Notes under the pieces: model-generated
The model's database searches: none
Seen by the model: only the letters and a program-made list of their open reading frames with translations
What the model was told of the DNA's origin: nothing
Assembly: GCF_030384665.1 (NCBI RefSeq)
Contig: NC_083676.1
Span: 1,674,001-1,738,000, forward strand
Origin: Lodderomyces elongisporus
Taxonomy: Eukaryota; Ascomycota; Pichiomycetes; Serinales; Debaryomycetaceae
DNA: 64,000 nucleotides
Direction of reading: 5' to 3'
Made by a program: the position numbers and the translations under genes
Shown: in pieces, positions 21,136 to 31,645 of the stretch
Numbering within the stretch: position 1 is the first letter of the stretch
How the letters are laid out: each line of letters opens with the position of its first letter

Positions 21136-21297
21136 ATGGGAAAACACATAGTTACAAGATTAACAATATACACGGGTGCATTGGTCGTCATTGGTGATGT
21201 TGACCAATGTACTGTATTCGATAAATCAATCAATCGATTGAATGTCAATTGGGTGAAAGATTTCGTGAAAGGAAAGACAATTGATAGAAATTGGTAA
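21136..21297 (+). CDS. Possible small protein (53 aa), unrecognised
   Basis: An ATG-started frame of 53 codons (MGKHIVTRLTIYTGALVVIG... ending KGKTIDRNW) of normal composition, in a region otherwise dominated by low-complexity frames. It has one hydrophobic stretch (about residues 8-20) and a basic C-terminus. It would converge on PMP3. I recognise no family. It could be a chance frame; conservation in related species would decide. Confidence 0.25.
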   Translation: MGKHIVTRLTIYTGALVVIGDVDQCTVFDKSINRLNVNWVKDFVKGKTIDRNW

Positions 21298-21658
21298 TTG
21301 GCTATTTAACAAAAGTAAAGCAGAGCTTTGATTCTTTTTTTCTTTTTTTTTTTTTTTATTAGTACATAAAAACACGAACGAACTATAGTATACCACCGAT
21401 ATAATGTTTTTTGAAGTTTTCATATGACTTCTTTTCTTTTCTTTTCTTTTCTTTTCTTTTGTTATTCTCTTTATTATTGCAGTAGTTTTTTCTTCAAAGG
21501 ACAATTTATAAAGAACCACCCAACTCTGTCACTCACATCACTATTGAATTCCAATCTTGATAGTCAATTCTGGAGCATACATTCAACTTCATCTTTATCA
21601 TTATCCTTTTCTTTTAGCAAGATCATTTTCTCCTCTAACTTTGTTTGCTTTGCTGAAC

Positions 21659-21829
21659 TTAGTCAGCAAGGACGACGTAAAGGGCGTACAAAATACCTGG
21701 GAACCAAGCAAAGATACAAAGGATACAGCATATCCAGAAACTGGCACCGAGGGTACCTGTTTTCATAAGCACGGCAAGCGGTGGTAAAAAGATACTGGCA
21801 ATAACTGCAATGATTTTCTCAGAGTCCAT
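21659..21829 (-). CDS. PMP3: Plasma membrane proteolipid Pmp3 (UPF0057)
   Basis: A 56-aa protein, MDSEKIIAVIASIFLPPLAV at the start and FPGILYALYVVLAD at the end. It consists of two membrane segments, IIAVIASIFLPPLAVLM and ASFWICCILCIFAWFPGILYALYVV, joined by a short loop KTGTLG. This is the whole architecture of Pmp3/RCI2 proteolipids, including the diagnostic PPLAV and the FPG turn. Pmp3 sits in the plasma membrane and limits non-specific cation influx; its loss hyperpolarises the membrane and gives salt sensitivity. The ATG at 21827-21829 is the only plausible start and the stop TAA is at 21659-21661. The gene is isolated, with more than 800 bp of non-coding DNA upstream. Confidence 0.93.
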   Translation of the reverse strand: MDSEKIIAVIASIFLPPLAVLMKTGTLGASFWICCILCIFAWFPGILYALYVVLAD

Positions 21830-22780
21830 CTTTTTGTTTGTTTGTTTGTTTTATTCTAATTCGTGATGACGGTGAGTGGAGGTGAACAAGGGTGATTATT
21901 GTTTTTTACTAATGATTGTTGATGAGGATATAGATTGGTTGTTTATACTAGCTAGTCACTCTCTGGCTCTCTTTTCTTTTTTCTTTTTATTTATTTATTT
22001 CTTTTGTGTGTGTGCGGAAATTGGGTACTCGTCAACTCTATTTAAAAAAAAAGAAAGAAAAAAGAAAAAAGAAAAAACAATTTAAAATATTAGTAATAGT
22101 TTATCCTGGACGCTACCATTCATATTATTACATACTATTCGTATTAGTTCCCGATTTTATTCCAATTCTTTCAATTTGTCTTTCTTTTCTTTTGTGTGTG
22201 TGTGTGTTCAAAATGTTTTTGTTATTGTTATTATGTACTTTTGCTCTTGGTGTCATGGATGGATGAACCGGTTTAGTGAGGCATGACTATCTACATTGAA
22301 TTACTCTCTTTGAGAAAAGGGTGGAATTAGCTCAAACCAATTGTACTGTGCCGTAATAAACTCGATATTTCATCTAACAACTATATTCCTTTATACTGTT
22401 TTTTTTCTATTATTATTATTACGGCCGACGGGTATAAAAATAAAAATAAAAATAAAAAGTAGTAGTAGTAGTAGAAAAAAAACGGCCAAATGTGTGTAAG
22501 AGATACATAACGATTAGATGGCCACACTGCATGTATTTGACTATACAATATATGAGGCTTTTTTTAGCAAGTGGCGGGTATACTCCAAACAATCACAATT
22601 TATCTTCATTCTCTATTACTAGGTAAATGTTTTGTTTTTTTTATTTTCGTTTTTGTTTTTGTTTCTTTTGATTTTCAATAACCCCAGAGTCGTATATTAT
22701 AAAAAAGAAAGAGGAAAAAAAAAATTAAAGTCATAAGTTCTATTTAAAAAAATAAAAAATAAAAAGTTGGAAAAAAAATG
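21830..22780. promoter_or_regulatory. PMP3 upstream region
   Basis: About 950 bp with (TTTG)n at 21834-21850, (GT)n near 22195-22207, (AAAAT)n at 22437-22457 and (AGT)n at 22459-22474. It runs up to the pol III terminator T-run of tRNA-Tyr on the minus strand (22771-22778). No gene was seen. Confidence 0.5.
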
Positions 22781-22867
22781 TCCTCCGGAGGAGATTTGAA
22801 CTCCCGACCACAAGATTGCGGAACTTAATTACAGTCTCATGCTCTAAACCAACTGAGCTACCAGAGG
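22781..22867 (-). tRNA. tRNA-Tyr(GTA) with a 12-nt intron
   Basis: Minus-strand gene. The acceptor CCTCTGG pairs with CCGGAGG (one T-G wobble), with discriminator A at 22781. The D arm is GCTC...GAGC. The anticodon loop CTGTAA carries GTA at 22832-22830. Directly after position 37 lies a 12-nt intron (22828-22817), the position used by all nuclear tRNA introns; yeast tRNA-Tyr genes typically carry one. The T arm is GGGAG-TTCAAAT-CTCCT. Eight T residues follow the gene (22778-22771, minus strand) as pol III terminator. The mature length before CCA addition is 75 nt. Confidence 0.95.
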
Positions 22868-25027
22868 GGAGGCTTGTCTCTTTTGTAACAGTAGAATACT
22901 GAGTAAAATCAATCTACTACAAAGGGGAATATGTAAAAGCTAAAAATCAAGAATATAAAAATTTAAATTTTTTTTTTTAATTTCACCTGTTCAGTAATTT
23001 GTCTAGTCATTGATATCACTTTTATCTTGTTGTTGCTCATGCTTAAACATTTTGCATTCTCTTCTTTACTTTTTTATTTCCTTTCTTTCTCTTCCCTCTC
23101 TTTTTGAGTTTGATTTGTTTTTTTTTTTTCTTTTTAACTTTTAATTGCAAAGTTTGATGGTGTCTAAATGTTTCTACATTATATTGCACGCTTTTTTTTT
23201 ACTTTTGTCTATTTTATTAAATGTGTTTGGGGTATGGATATTAGTATATGATAAATCATTAAAAGTATAGTAAGATCAAGCATATTCTGTTAATCTTTTC
23301 TATGTTTTTAATGAAGTAAACTATAAGTTAGGGGGAGGAAAGAAATGTTTTTTTAAAAAAATAAAAAACCATAGTCTATACGGTTAAGGTTCTGTTTTCT
23401 TTTTTCTTTTTTCTATTATTTTTAACAGCTTTGGTGCAAAATTATTAGCATTTATTACAATAGAAAAGAAAAGATCAGAAAAAGAAAAAAAAAATTATAC
23501 GATGTTGCCGCTTACAAAGAGTCCATTCACAACCTCCACACTATCTTGTGACAAAGGAATGGACTAGACTTTCTGCAGATGTAAAGTAGAATACCCCTGG
23601 TTATTTGAGAGTAGTTTGGTTTATCAAAAAATGTTTTTTTTTTCCTTCTCTCCTTCTCTCCTTCTCTCCTTTTTATTTTATATTTTTGCGTTGTTTATTT
23701 TATATTTTTCCCACTAATTCTCTCCTTTTTTTTTTTTAATTTTATTTTACCGAGGACGTTGAAGAGCTTTAAGCGGGATGGGAGCGGAGGAGCGGGAAAC
23801 AGAGAGAGAGAGAGAGAGAGAATGGAGAGAGAGAGAATGGAGAGAGAGAAAAAAGAGAGAATTAAAAAAAATGAAACACAATCAATTTGGAACCGAGGAC
23901 ATACATGCTAGATATCTTTGCAATTATTACAGTGTAAAAGTATTTTAAAAAAAATGAAAGAAAGAAAGAAAGAAAAAAAAAGAGAGAGATAAAAAGAATA
24001 GGAAGAATCGTATGATGTCTTGAACTAGTTAAACAAACATAAATAAAAAAAAAAGACCAAAAAAAAACTCTGATTTTACAATCAAAGTACATACATTTTT
24101 TTCCAACTCCTTTCTTTCCCCCATGGTTCTTCTTTTGTAAAAGAAATTGAGAAAGAGAGTGAGAAGGACTTGTACGTGCGTCTTTTACCCCACAGTATTG
24201 TTCCTCGTTTTTATTTTTATTTTTTATTTTTTATTTTTATTTTTATTTTTATTTCAGCAGGAAGAGCTACCATGGGGGAAACAAGTGGTGGTTATGTTGA
24301 TTCTGTTGATTCTGTTGATTATGCTGTTAAGGGTACTACATCCTTTAAACATACAGAAGTAGTATTAAGCCAATTGTCTACAGTGCATAATGCTTACAGT
24401 TATGTCGGTTTCTTTTTTTTTTTTCTTTTTCCAAATCACCTGTTCTTATGTTCCTTAATTTGTCATGAATTATTTCAAATATACTACCTTTATTTGTTGG
24501 AAGAAAAAGGATTCAATTCACCATTCTCTCCCTCTTTTTTTATAATAATAGTGTGTACTGTATTGTACTGTATTGTATTGTATTGTATAGTATAGTATAG
24601 TGCTGTACTGTGCTGTACTGTGTGGTACTGGATCGGTTTTCTCTTTTAATAGATTTTTATTTTTTTCCCATTTTATTTTTTATTTAATTTTTTATTTTAT
24701 TTTTTCCCATTTAATTTTTTTCACCCTTTTCTCAATTCGCATTTCTTCTCCACCCCTCCTCTCCCCACGATTCCCCCATGTAGACAATTTAAATATACAT
24801 CCATTTCCTCCCTTTCCACTTCCCACGTTTTAGTTCATTCTATTTAGTAGTTTTTTTTCGTTTTTTCCCCCTTTTTACTCTTCAACACTACACACAGAGT
24901 CTTTATAAGCACTTGTTTATACTGACAAACACACACAAATAAATATATACATTTACATATATATATATATACATTTACAAACAAGTAGACACTTTGCCCT
25001 CCTTTCCACTTGGACATATATTACACA
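22868..25027. other. Intergenic region upstream of the first acyl-CoA oxidase
   Basis: About 2.2 kb of T-rich low-complexity DNA, with (GA)n tracts at 23800-23850, (TTTTA)n at 24205-24255, and (TGTAC/TGTAT)n at 24555-24625. An imperfect hairpin sits at 23520-23565. The open frames at 24147-24833 are homopolymer-rich and not credible. The last several hundred bases should hold the oxidase promoter. No oleate-response CGG-N15-18-CCG pair was obvious. Confidence 0.5.
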
Positions 25028-27199
25028 ATGGCTTTATTACCAAACAGTAAATTGTTTCATAAAAACAACAAGGTTGACCCCGAAAAGAATCCCAAGATTG
25101 TTGAAAATGTCATTTCCTCACGACCACCACCAACTCCAGCAAAGGACATTGCCGATGAAAGAGCACGCACCAACTGGGACTTGAAGGAAATGCACGAGTT
25201 TTTGGAAGGCAGCGAGGCCAAATCAACCGAGGTTATTCGTCTCTACCAATCCATCGAACGTGACCCAATCTTGCAAACAAGACCAGAACAATTTGACTTG
25301 ACACAAAAGGAAGAGAGACAAGTTGTTGCTGAAAGAATCGACCAAATGTCCAAATACATTGAAACTGAATCCTACTCAAAATTTAGAAGAAGATTACAAT
25401 TGATGACTGTAATTGACCCATCAATGGGAATCAGAATCTTGGTCAATTTGGGCTTGTTTTTGAACTGCATCAAAGGTAACGGTACCCAAAAGCAATACGA
25501 CTTTTGGGCAAAAAAGAAAGAAGCAGGCTCTTTAAAACAAATGTACGGTTGCTTTGGTATGACCGAATTGGGCCACGGCTCCAACGTTGCTGGCTGTGAA
25601 ACAACAGCCACCTTTGACGAAGAATCTGACACTTTTATCATTGATACCCCACACATTGGTGCTACCAAATGGTGGATTGGTGGTGCTGCCCACTCGGCTA
25701 CCCACACTGTTTGCTATGCTAGATTGATTGTTAAGGATGTAGATTATGGCGTCAAGACATTTGTTGTGCCATTGAGAGACTCACAACACAATTTGTTACC
25801 TGGCATCGCTGTTGGCGATATCGGTGCAAAGATGGGCAGACAAGGTGTCGATAATGGTTGGATCCAATTTACTGAGGTTCGCATTCCTAGATTCTTTATG
25901 TTGCAAAGATGGTGTAAAGTTAGTCGCCAAGGAAATGTTACCTTGCCACCATTGGAGCAATTGAGTTACATCTCACTTATCGAAGGTAGAGTTGGTATGG
26001 CTGCAGACTCTTATAGAATCGGCGCTAGATTCACCACCATTGCATTGAGATATGCCGTTGGTAGAAGACAATTTGCCAAGAATGGTGCACAACAAGAACT
26101 CCAACTTATCGATTATACTTTGCACCAAAGAAGATTGCTCCCATACTTGGCATTGACATATGCAGCAGCAGTTGGTACCGACAGATTGGAAGTTGAACAC
26201 AATGAATTATTGGCAAACTTGGACAAAGGCTTGGCCACAAACGACAAGTTGTTGTTGAAAAATACCATTAACTCTACCAAGTCCATGTTTGTTGACTCTG
26301 GTTCATTGAAATCTACTTTGACCTGGGAAGCTTCAGACTTGATTGCCGAATGTAGACAATCATGCGGTGGACACGGTTACAGCTCGTACAATGCATTTGG
26401 TAAGACATGGAACGATTGGTCTGTGCAAACCACTTGGGAAGGTGACAATAACGTTTTGGCAATGTCTGCTGGTAAGACCATTATCAAAAATGTTCAACAA
26501 ATTTTGAATGGTAAAAAATTGAAAAACTCAAGCTTGGAGTTCCTTAATGATGCACCAACCTTGTCAAAGGCCAAAAAGGCGGTAATTAGAATCAAGGAAC
26601 ACGTTGACGAGCCACAACGTGTCTTGAAAGCAATTGCTGCTTTAATCTCCAAGTTTGCCGTTGACTTGATTCCAATTTCTCACCAATCATGGGATGCAAT
26701 TGGTGCTCAAAGAGTAACATTGTCCAAGTTGAGATGCCACTACTACTTGTTGGAAACTTTTATTGAAAGGTTGGAGAATCAAGTCAAGGCAAACTCACCA
26801 ATTAGACCACAATTGGAGAACTTGCTCAAATTGTACTATGTCACAAACATCTTGGGCCCATTCCTTGCCGAATTTATCAGGTTTGGTGTTATTCAGCCAA
26901 AGGTTGCTCAGTACATCACCTCGATTTACCCACAAGAATTGTGCTTGAGAGTGAGACCATATGTCATTGGCTTAACCGATTCTTTTGAACAACCAGACAA
27001 CTTTATCCACTCATTGATTGGTAAATACGACGGTGATATCTACAACAACTACTTGTCTGCAGTTAAGATAACAAACAGCCCACGTAACCACAAGGCACCA
27101 TACTCTGAGGCACTCGAGCAAATGTTGAACAGAGTCTCAATTGATGAGAGAGCAAGATTTGAGAGATCAAAGGAAGTTGAAGCACTTTTGTCAAAGTAG
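25028..27199 (+). CDS. POX1: Peroxisomal acyl-CoA oxidase (first copy)
   Basis: 723-aa flavoprotein that oxidises acyl-CoA to trans-2-enoyl-CoA and makes H2O2, the first step of peroxisomal beta-oxidation. The start is the ATG at 25028 (MALLPNSKLF). FAD/substrate-binding hallmarks include [60 protein letters not shown] and CGGHGYSSYN. The length is that of yeast oxidases. The C-terminus is ALLSK, not SKL; yeast acyl-CoA oxidases are known to be imported through Pex5 without PTS1. A second, clearly paralogous gene lies at 53740-55872 on the same strand. Candida species have several such genes, so the exact orthologue number cannot be assigned. It converges on the AIG1-like gene. Confidence 0.93.
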   Translation: MALLPNSKLFHKNNKVDPEKNPKIVENVISSRPPPTPAKDIADERARTNWDLKEMHEFLEGSEAKSTEVIRLYQSIERDPILQTRPEQFDLTQKEERQVVAERIDQMSKYIETESYSKFRRRLQLMTVIDPSMGIRILVNLGLFLNCIKGNGTQKQYDFWAKKKEAGSLKQMYGCFGMTELGHGSNVAGCETTATFDEESDTFIIDTPHIGATKWWIGGAAHSATHTVCYARLIVKDVDYGVKTFVVPLRDSQHNLLPGIAVGDIGAKMGRQGVDNGWIQFTEVRIPRFFMLQRWCKVSRQGNVTLPPLEQLSYISLIEGRVGMAADSYRIGARFTTIALRYAVGRRQFAKNGAQQELQLIDYTLHQRRLLPYLALTYAAAVGTDRLEVEHNELLANLDKGLATNDKLLLKNTINSTKSMFVDSGSLKSTLTWEASDLIAECRQSCGGHGYSSYNAFGKTWNDWSVQTTWEGDNNVLAMSAGKTIIKNVQQILNGKKLKNSSLEFLNDAPTLSKAKKAVIRIKEHVDEPQRVLKAIAALISKFAVDLIPISHQSWDAIGAQRVTLSKLRCHYYLLETFIERLENQVKANSPIRPQLENLLKLYYVTNILGPFLAEFIRFGVIQPKVAQYITSIYPQELCLRVRPYVIGLTDSFEQPDNFIHSLIGKYDGDIYNNYLSAVKITNSPRNHKAPYSEALEQMLNRVSIDERARFERSKEVEALLSK

Positions 27200-27315
27200 A
27201 GGGGGAAAAAAAAAAAAACTAAAAAATAGAAATATATATTTATATATTTATGCACGTATATAAATAAACTACTGCGTATATTTGATCTATACCTTTATAA
27301 TCATTTGTCTCTATC

Positions 27316-27870
27316 TTACAACTTTTTCACATACTTTAAAATTATATAGTTGAACGAGCTTAGTAACCATATTCCAAGCATCCACGCTGCCCTCCTTCCC
27401 ACACCACCTCTATTCAAAAATGGATATGCAAATTTCTGTGATGGGTCTCTTGCAATGAACTCAATATACATCCAATACAATATGAGCACTACACCACTTC
27501 CAATTATACCTCCCACGTTTCTCTTTTCATCCTTAATTATTAATGAAACATATGGCCACAAATGGATTTTGAAATCTAATGCAAAGTTGCGCTCAATGGT
27601 ATCGGTGTTTAACAAGTGAGGAAGCACCAAATGCAATGTCCAATAACTTGCAGTCACTGCAAACTCCAAATTGACCGCCATAGTGTAAAAAATGGAAGAG
27701 GGATGCGTGACACTGGTGACAAGATATGCTATTGTCAATACAAGCAGAATATTGGTGAGGAATTGCAAATGACCACCACGTTGGAGGTATGGCGGAAGCT
27801 TGAGTCTTGTGGTGTCACGTAAACCACTTATGCATATTGCAAGTGAAAATAGGTCAAAAGTTACACTCAT
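27316..27870 (-). CDS. FAR-17a/AIG1-like membrane protein
   Basis: 184-aa polytopic membrane protein with about five to six hydrophobic segments, starting at the ATG at 27868-27870. NILLVLTIAYLVTSVTHPSS, FAVTASYWTLHLVLPHLL, DFKIHLWPYVSLI and VVLILYWMYIEF correspond to the FAR-17a/AIG1 (ADTRP) family. In that family a conserved Thr and His act in threonine hydrolysis of fatty-acid esters of hydroxy fatty acids; the Thr in TASYW and the His in LDFKIHLWP may be these residues. The yeast function is not established. It ends in a dilysine-like KYVKKL, compatible with ER location. Confidence 0.75.
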   Translation of the reverse strand: MSVTFDLFSLAICISGLRDTTRLKLPPYLQRGGHLQFLTNILLVLTIAYLVTSVTHPSSIFYTMAVNLEFAVTASYWTLHLVLPHLLNTDTIERNFALDFKIHLWPYVSLIIKDEKRNVGGIIGSGVVLILYWMYIEFIARDPSQKFAYPFLNRGGVGRRAAWMLGIWLLSSFNYIILKYVKKL

Positions 27871-29084
27871 TTGCAAAAGAATAAAAGAGTAATTCTAGTT
27901 TAGCAGCTTTGCCATGTGACAAACTCGTTGTTGGGGGAAATAACAGATGTTAAAAGGTTGGTAATATGTAGCCTCGGTGCTAGTGTCGGATGTAGCTAAT
28001 ACTTTATTCAAAGAAGTGTTTCCTTTACTTCTTTTCCACTATTTCTCTTTTTACTCCTTTTTTCATATTTTTTTTTTTAAACTTTATATATATGTATATA
28101 CATACATTTTTTTTCTCAACAACCCCCTATTCTTTTGGTGTAAATCACTCCTCGGTATGTGTGGAACACAAAGTATATAACCGTAGAATGAGCTTTACAG
28201 ATTTATTTGATTTTTAGGGAGGTTAGTTTAAGTCAAGATTAAAAGAGAGGAAGATGTGTCTATTCAGCTTGTGACCTTTTCGAGCCTTTGACCGACATTT
28301 TCAACATGTAGGGCAAGACAAATTGAAAAAAAGCGGTGGGGGAGAGGAAGATAATTAACCAACTGTTGAGATTATACAATTTGGAAACATAGTTGGCACG
28401 TCTTTAAGTATTTTTTTATCATGTGAGCGATGCGTGGTATAAATGACATTGATGATGTTGAAGATGTTGGCGATGTTGGTAATATTTTGTATTAGCATAA
28501 AAATCAACACTTAAATTTGGTCTCGAGAATGAGAATGGCTGATTGCTATAATATGCTTTCTTTCTCACTTCTTTTCTTTAATATATAGATACACGTATTA
28601 TGGAGGAGAGGTTGTAGTTAAATCAATTGGTGCTTTCAATGATGGGCTGCCTTGCGAGTCTTAACTAGCGGAAAGAGTTGATCCAAACTCTACTATTTGT
28701 TGCTCTACTCTTCATAATTGAAAAAGAATGAATATCCATTATTCTTTACGTATCAATTTACTAACTTTTAATATGAATAGCGAAAGGTGGACTTTTTGAT
28801 AATATCATCTCCGGTGTGACGCTTCATATTTTGATGATTAGCCTTGAGAGATGTTAACTAGGTTTTTCTTCTTTATTTGTTTTGTTTGTGTCTCAATGTT
28901 TGTAAGGGTTTGTAAGTGTTTTTGCGTGTTTGTGTGTGTGTGTGTTTCTCTCTCTATAATTTTTTCCCTCATCGCACAATAACTTTTGGAGTTTACTTGA
29001 CATCTACAACTACAACATTATCATTCATTAACCTTTAGCTGATCACCTCTTCGATTACCAAACTCGACAACACCACCAGAAAAG
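27871..29084. promoter_or_regulatory. Divergent intergenic region between the AIG1-like gene and LOC1
   Basis: About 1.2 kb, AT-rich, with short GATGTTG repeats (28455-28483), (GT)n near 28921-28947 and poly-T tracts. Both flanking genes are transcribed outward from it. No coding or RNA gene was recognised. Confidence 0.5.
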
Positions 29085-29699
29085 ATGGCACCTAGACAAT
29101 CACAAACAGCTAAGCGAAACAAGACTCAGAACAAGACAAGAGAGAATGAATCTGAAGTATTTCTGGACTCAGCAGCTAGAAACTTGTTAGAGAATCAACC
29201 AAAACTTGCAGCAAAGTCCAAGGTCAAAAAGCTTTCTAAATTGCAAGTTAAGAAACAACAGGCCAAGATCAGGCTATACGGAGCCAAGAACGGAAAGGAG
29301 TATCGAGAGGAACAACTTAGTATACCAGATTTAAACAAAGCTATTGTACCTGGTGTGAAGGCCAAACGCGGGAAAAAGGGTAAGAAATTTGTTGATGATA
29401 ATGATTCGTTAACCCTAAATCGTTTGGTCAAGAGCATTAATGACAAATACGACCAGGTCAATGAGAGTAAACTTGAAAAATCCAGAAGGTTGGAGGAGAT
29501 TCGAGAGTTGAAGAGACAGGAGATGGAACGTAAGGAACAAATGAAAAAGGATAAATTAGATGGTAAAAAGGATGAGTTACGAAGTAAAGCTTCAGTTGCA
29601 AGAGCAGCTAGAAGAAAGAATGCTAAAGCCAGAAAGGCGGACGAGGTCGACGAAGGAGAAAATACAGTACCGAAGAAGAAAAAAGTGTCTTTTGCTTAA
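29085..29699 (+). CDS. LOC1: Loc1, nuclear 60S assembly factor / ASH1 mRNA localisation
   Basis: 204-aa, strongly basic protein of the same length as S. cerevisiae Loc1. Conserved blocks are KVKKEQ-like [57 protein letters not shown] and [18 protein letters not shown], followed by the K/R-rich tail ending KKVSFA. Loc1 is a nucleolar double-stranded-RNA-binding protein required for 60S maturation and for ASH1 mRNA localisation. Much of the second half is predicted helical/coiled coil. The start is the first ATG. It converges with PCP1, separated by about 180 bp. Confidence 0.93.
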   Translation: MAPRQSQTAKRNKTQNKTRENESEVFLDSAARNLLENQPKLAAKSKVKKLSKLQVKKQQAKIRLYGAKNGKEYREEQLSIPDLNKAIVPGVKAKRGKKGKKFVDDNDSLTLNRLVKSINDKYDQVNESKLEKSRRLEEIRELKRQEMERKEQMKKDKLDGKKDELRSKASVARAARRKNAKARKADEVDEGENTVPKKKKVSFA

Positions 29700-29883
29700 T
29701 CATATTCACTTTTTGTCTATTTGTATTTTTTTTTTACTTTCTTTTTTTTTTGTTCTTTTCATTTCCCTTATATTAAATATATACATTTATTTGTTTATAT
29801 ATATATATATATATACATGTATTGTATACTCTAGAAATCTCAAAGGTCTAATAGTTGAAGCTTTTAAAGAACTCAAAAAAGTG

Positions 29884-30780
29884 TTAGAAGAAAATATTCT
29901 TTTTTCTAATCTCTTGTTTTCTCTTTCTTGCAAACCAGTAACCATAGGCGATACCGACCAAACTGCCTCCCAAATGTGCTGCATAGTCAAAAGTTCCCCA
30001 TCTCAACATTGTGCCTGCTGCGTTCCAAAGCACAGTTCCCAAAAACAAAACCAATGAGCCACCAGGAATCGGAATAAAAAATATTCCCACAGGCGCAGCA
30101 GGGAAAAGCACAGAGAAGGCTCCAAAGACACTGAAAATTGCACCCGAGGCACCTAATGATGCCACGGATAAGGAAGTGCCCATGATTATAGGAATGGCCA
30201 ATGAAGCAAACGCCGAGATAACAGCCGAGTTCAAATAAAAAATTGTAAAGCTTGTGGCCCCCAAAACAGGAATCAAAGTAGATGCAAACGATTGAAAACA
30301 AAGCATATTGATTAAAAAGTGGCCAAAATTTTGGTGGGAAAATGACGAACCAAGCAACGTCCAAGATGATTGTACATTATCTTTGAGTAAGAGACAATAC
30401 TTCATGGTAAATTTTTGTAGTTGTGGTACTCTCCACATAAGAAACACGGCACCATTGATACCAACGATTGTCCAAAGCAATGCTTGTGGGTTTCTCTTAA
30501 AAATTGATAGTGGTGTATACTGGAAGGCCAATGGGGTAATAATTGTTGTTCCTACACAAAAAGCAACTGTAAAAATAAATGGCTTTTTCAACCGATCCCA
30601 GCTAGTTCTATTGTAATATTTGTTGTAATTCTTCCATGTTTCGCTTCTGAGCTTCAAAGCACTTTGTCTAAACCCTCTTAACGCATGGAATTGCGAGCTG
30701 ATTTTCAACAGCTGGGTTTGTCGCACCGTTTGTAATACATTGCTTTGGAAAAACTGTCGTTTGAATGGGGAAAACATCAT
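29884..30780 (-). CDS. PCP1: Mitochondrial inner-membrane rhomboid protease Pcp1
   Basis: 298-aa rhomboid serine protease. In yeast Pcp1 (Rbd1) cleaves Mgm1 and Ccp1 in the inner membrane. A basic, Arg-rich, acid-free N-terminus (about 1-45) is a matrix-targeting sequence. Several membrane segments follow. The rhomboid signatures are all present: H149-x4-H154-x3-N158 (SHQNFGHFLINM), the nucleophile S212 in GASG, and the catalytic H269 in DYAAHLGG. Two consecutive ATGs (30780 and 30777) open the frame. The rearranged copia locus begins about 250 bp upstream, so part of its promoter may have been displaced. Confidence 0.93.
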   Translation of the reverse strand: MMFSPFKRQFFQSNVLQTVRQTQLLKISSQFHALRGFRQSALKLRSETWKNYNKYYNRTSWDRLKKPFIFTVAFCVGTTIITPLAFQYTPLSIFKRNPQALLWTIVGINGAVFLMWRVPQLQKFTMKYCLLLKDNVQSSWTLLGSSFSHQNFGHFLINMLCFQSFASTLIPVLGATSFTIFYLNSAVISAFASLAIPIIMGTSLSVASLGASGAIFSVFGAFSVLFPAAPVGIFFIPIPGGSLVLFLGTVLWNAAGTMLRWGTFDYAAHLGGSLVGIAYGYWFARKRKQEIRKKNIFF

Positions 30781-31036
30781 GTGAAGTATTGGGTAATGAT
30801 GAGAAGCAGTGAGATTTAAGAGTGTGCGTGTGCGCGTGCGTATGTATTTGTATTTGTATTTGTATTTGTATCTGTATGAAATGATAGGAAGATGAAGAAA
30901 GAAGAGTTTATACAGTTGATTGGTGAATATATTGTGTTTAGAACCTAAAAGAAACTATAGATGGAGATGATTATCTTTGGATTTGATTTTCATTTGCGCA
31001 CAAAATTTCAAGATTAATTTTTTTTATTTTGTTCTC
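30781..31036. promoter_or_regulatory. PCP1 upstream region
   Basis: Short promoter region with a (GCGT) tract and (TATTTG)n at 30842-30872, running into the copia fragments at about 31037. Confidence 0.45.
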
Positions 31037-31279
31037 ACTGTTGAAATTTAAGTACTTTTGATGAAATAATCTATTATTCATGAATTCATCTGTATCAGTG
31101 ATACTTCTATATATCTAATTCTACATCTTATATGTTTCCATTTATGTCTATTTATACTTGCCATTTGTCTCAATGGCTCACGACTTTCCTCTTTTTGTTG
31201 GGTAGTCGTGTACATGCTTTGTATCATGTTGGTTTCATCAGCTGACGTAATTCTATTGTGTGATGTGACTTTGATTCAT
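31037..31279 (-). repeat. Minus-oriented copia LTR remnant plus decayed gag start
   Basis: Aligns with 38300-38540. The segment left of about 31080 is a diverged gag start in which the ATG has become ATT. The rest is LTR that loses its U3 end at a shared GATTCA near 31274-31279 and switches to a forward polypurine-like TAGAGGGG. Confidence 0.8.
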
Positions 31280-31290
31280 AGAGGGGTGTT

Positions 31291-31508
31291 AGTTTACGAC
31301 AAGGGTCCATGCCTGTTTCCCCCCTCAAGTGTTTCTCGGGATTATGTTTATGTTCACTCTTAAACGTACTGGTGTTACTGATGAACAAATTGCGGCTATT
31401 TTAACTGCCTATGAAGTTAAATATCCGAGTGGACCAGAACATTTTACAGTCCCGATGGTTAACAGACTCCTTGCACAGAAGGTAAAGAATATCCCGACGC
31501 AAGGAACT
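31291..31508 (+). pseudogene. Copia gag fragment
   Basis: Corresponds to 33469-33686 of the longer copy, including the LKRTGVTDEQIAAILTAYEV segment. It lacks the gag start and the zinc knuckle. The frame runs across the junction into antisense pol sequence and stops at 31565. Confidence 0.85.
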
Positions 31509-31645
31509 CTTTATTCTCACACAAGTCTCTCAATCTTTCGAACTGGTTTCTTGGAAGGTTTTTAGTTAGCATGTCTGCTAGCTGTTCTTCTGTTCTAAGA
31601 TATTGAACTTTTATCTCACCTTTGGATATGTGGTCCCTTATGAAG
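31509..31645 (-). pseudogene. Antisense 3' end of copia pol
   Basis: Reverse complement of the RNase H C-terminus (matches 37515-37656 with very few differences, and less well 32610-32750). It joins a forward RT segment within a shared GTGGA. Confidence 0.85.

Noticed and set aside
24170..24595. Frame with MGETSGGYVDSVDSVDYAV...
   Set aside because: The start is preceded by a TTTCAG that could be an acceptor, but no donor exon is visible, and the frame continues through long T-runs and TGTAT repeats.
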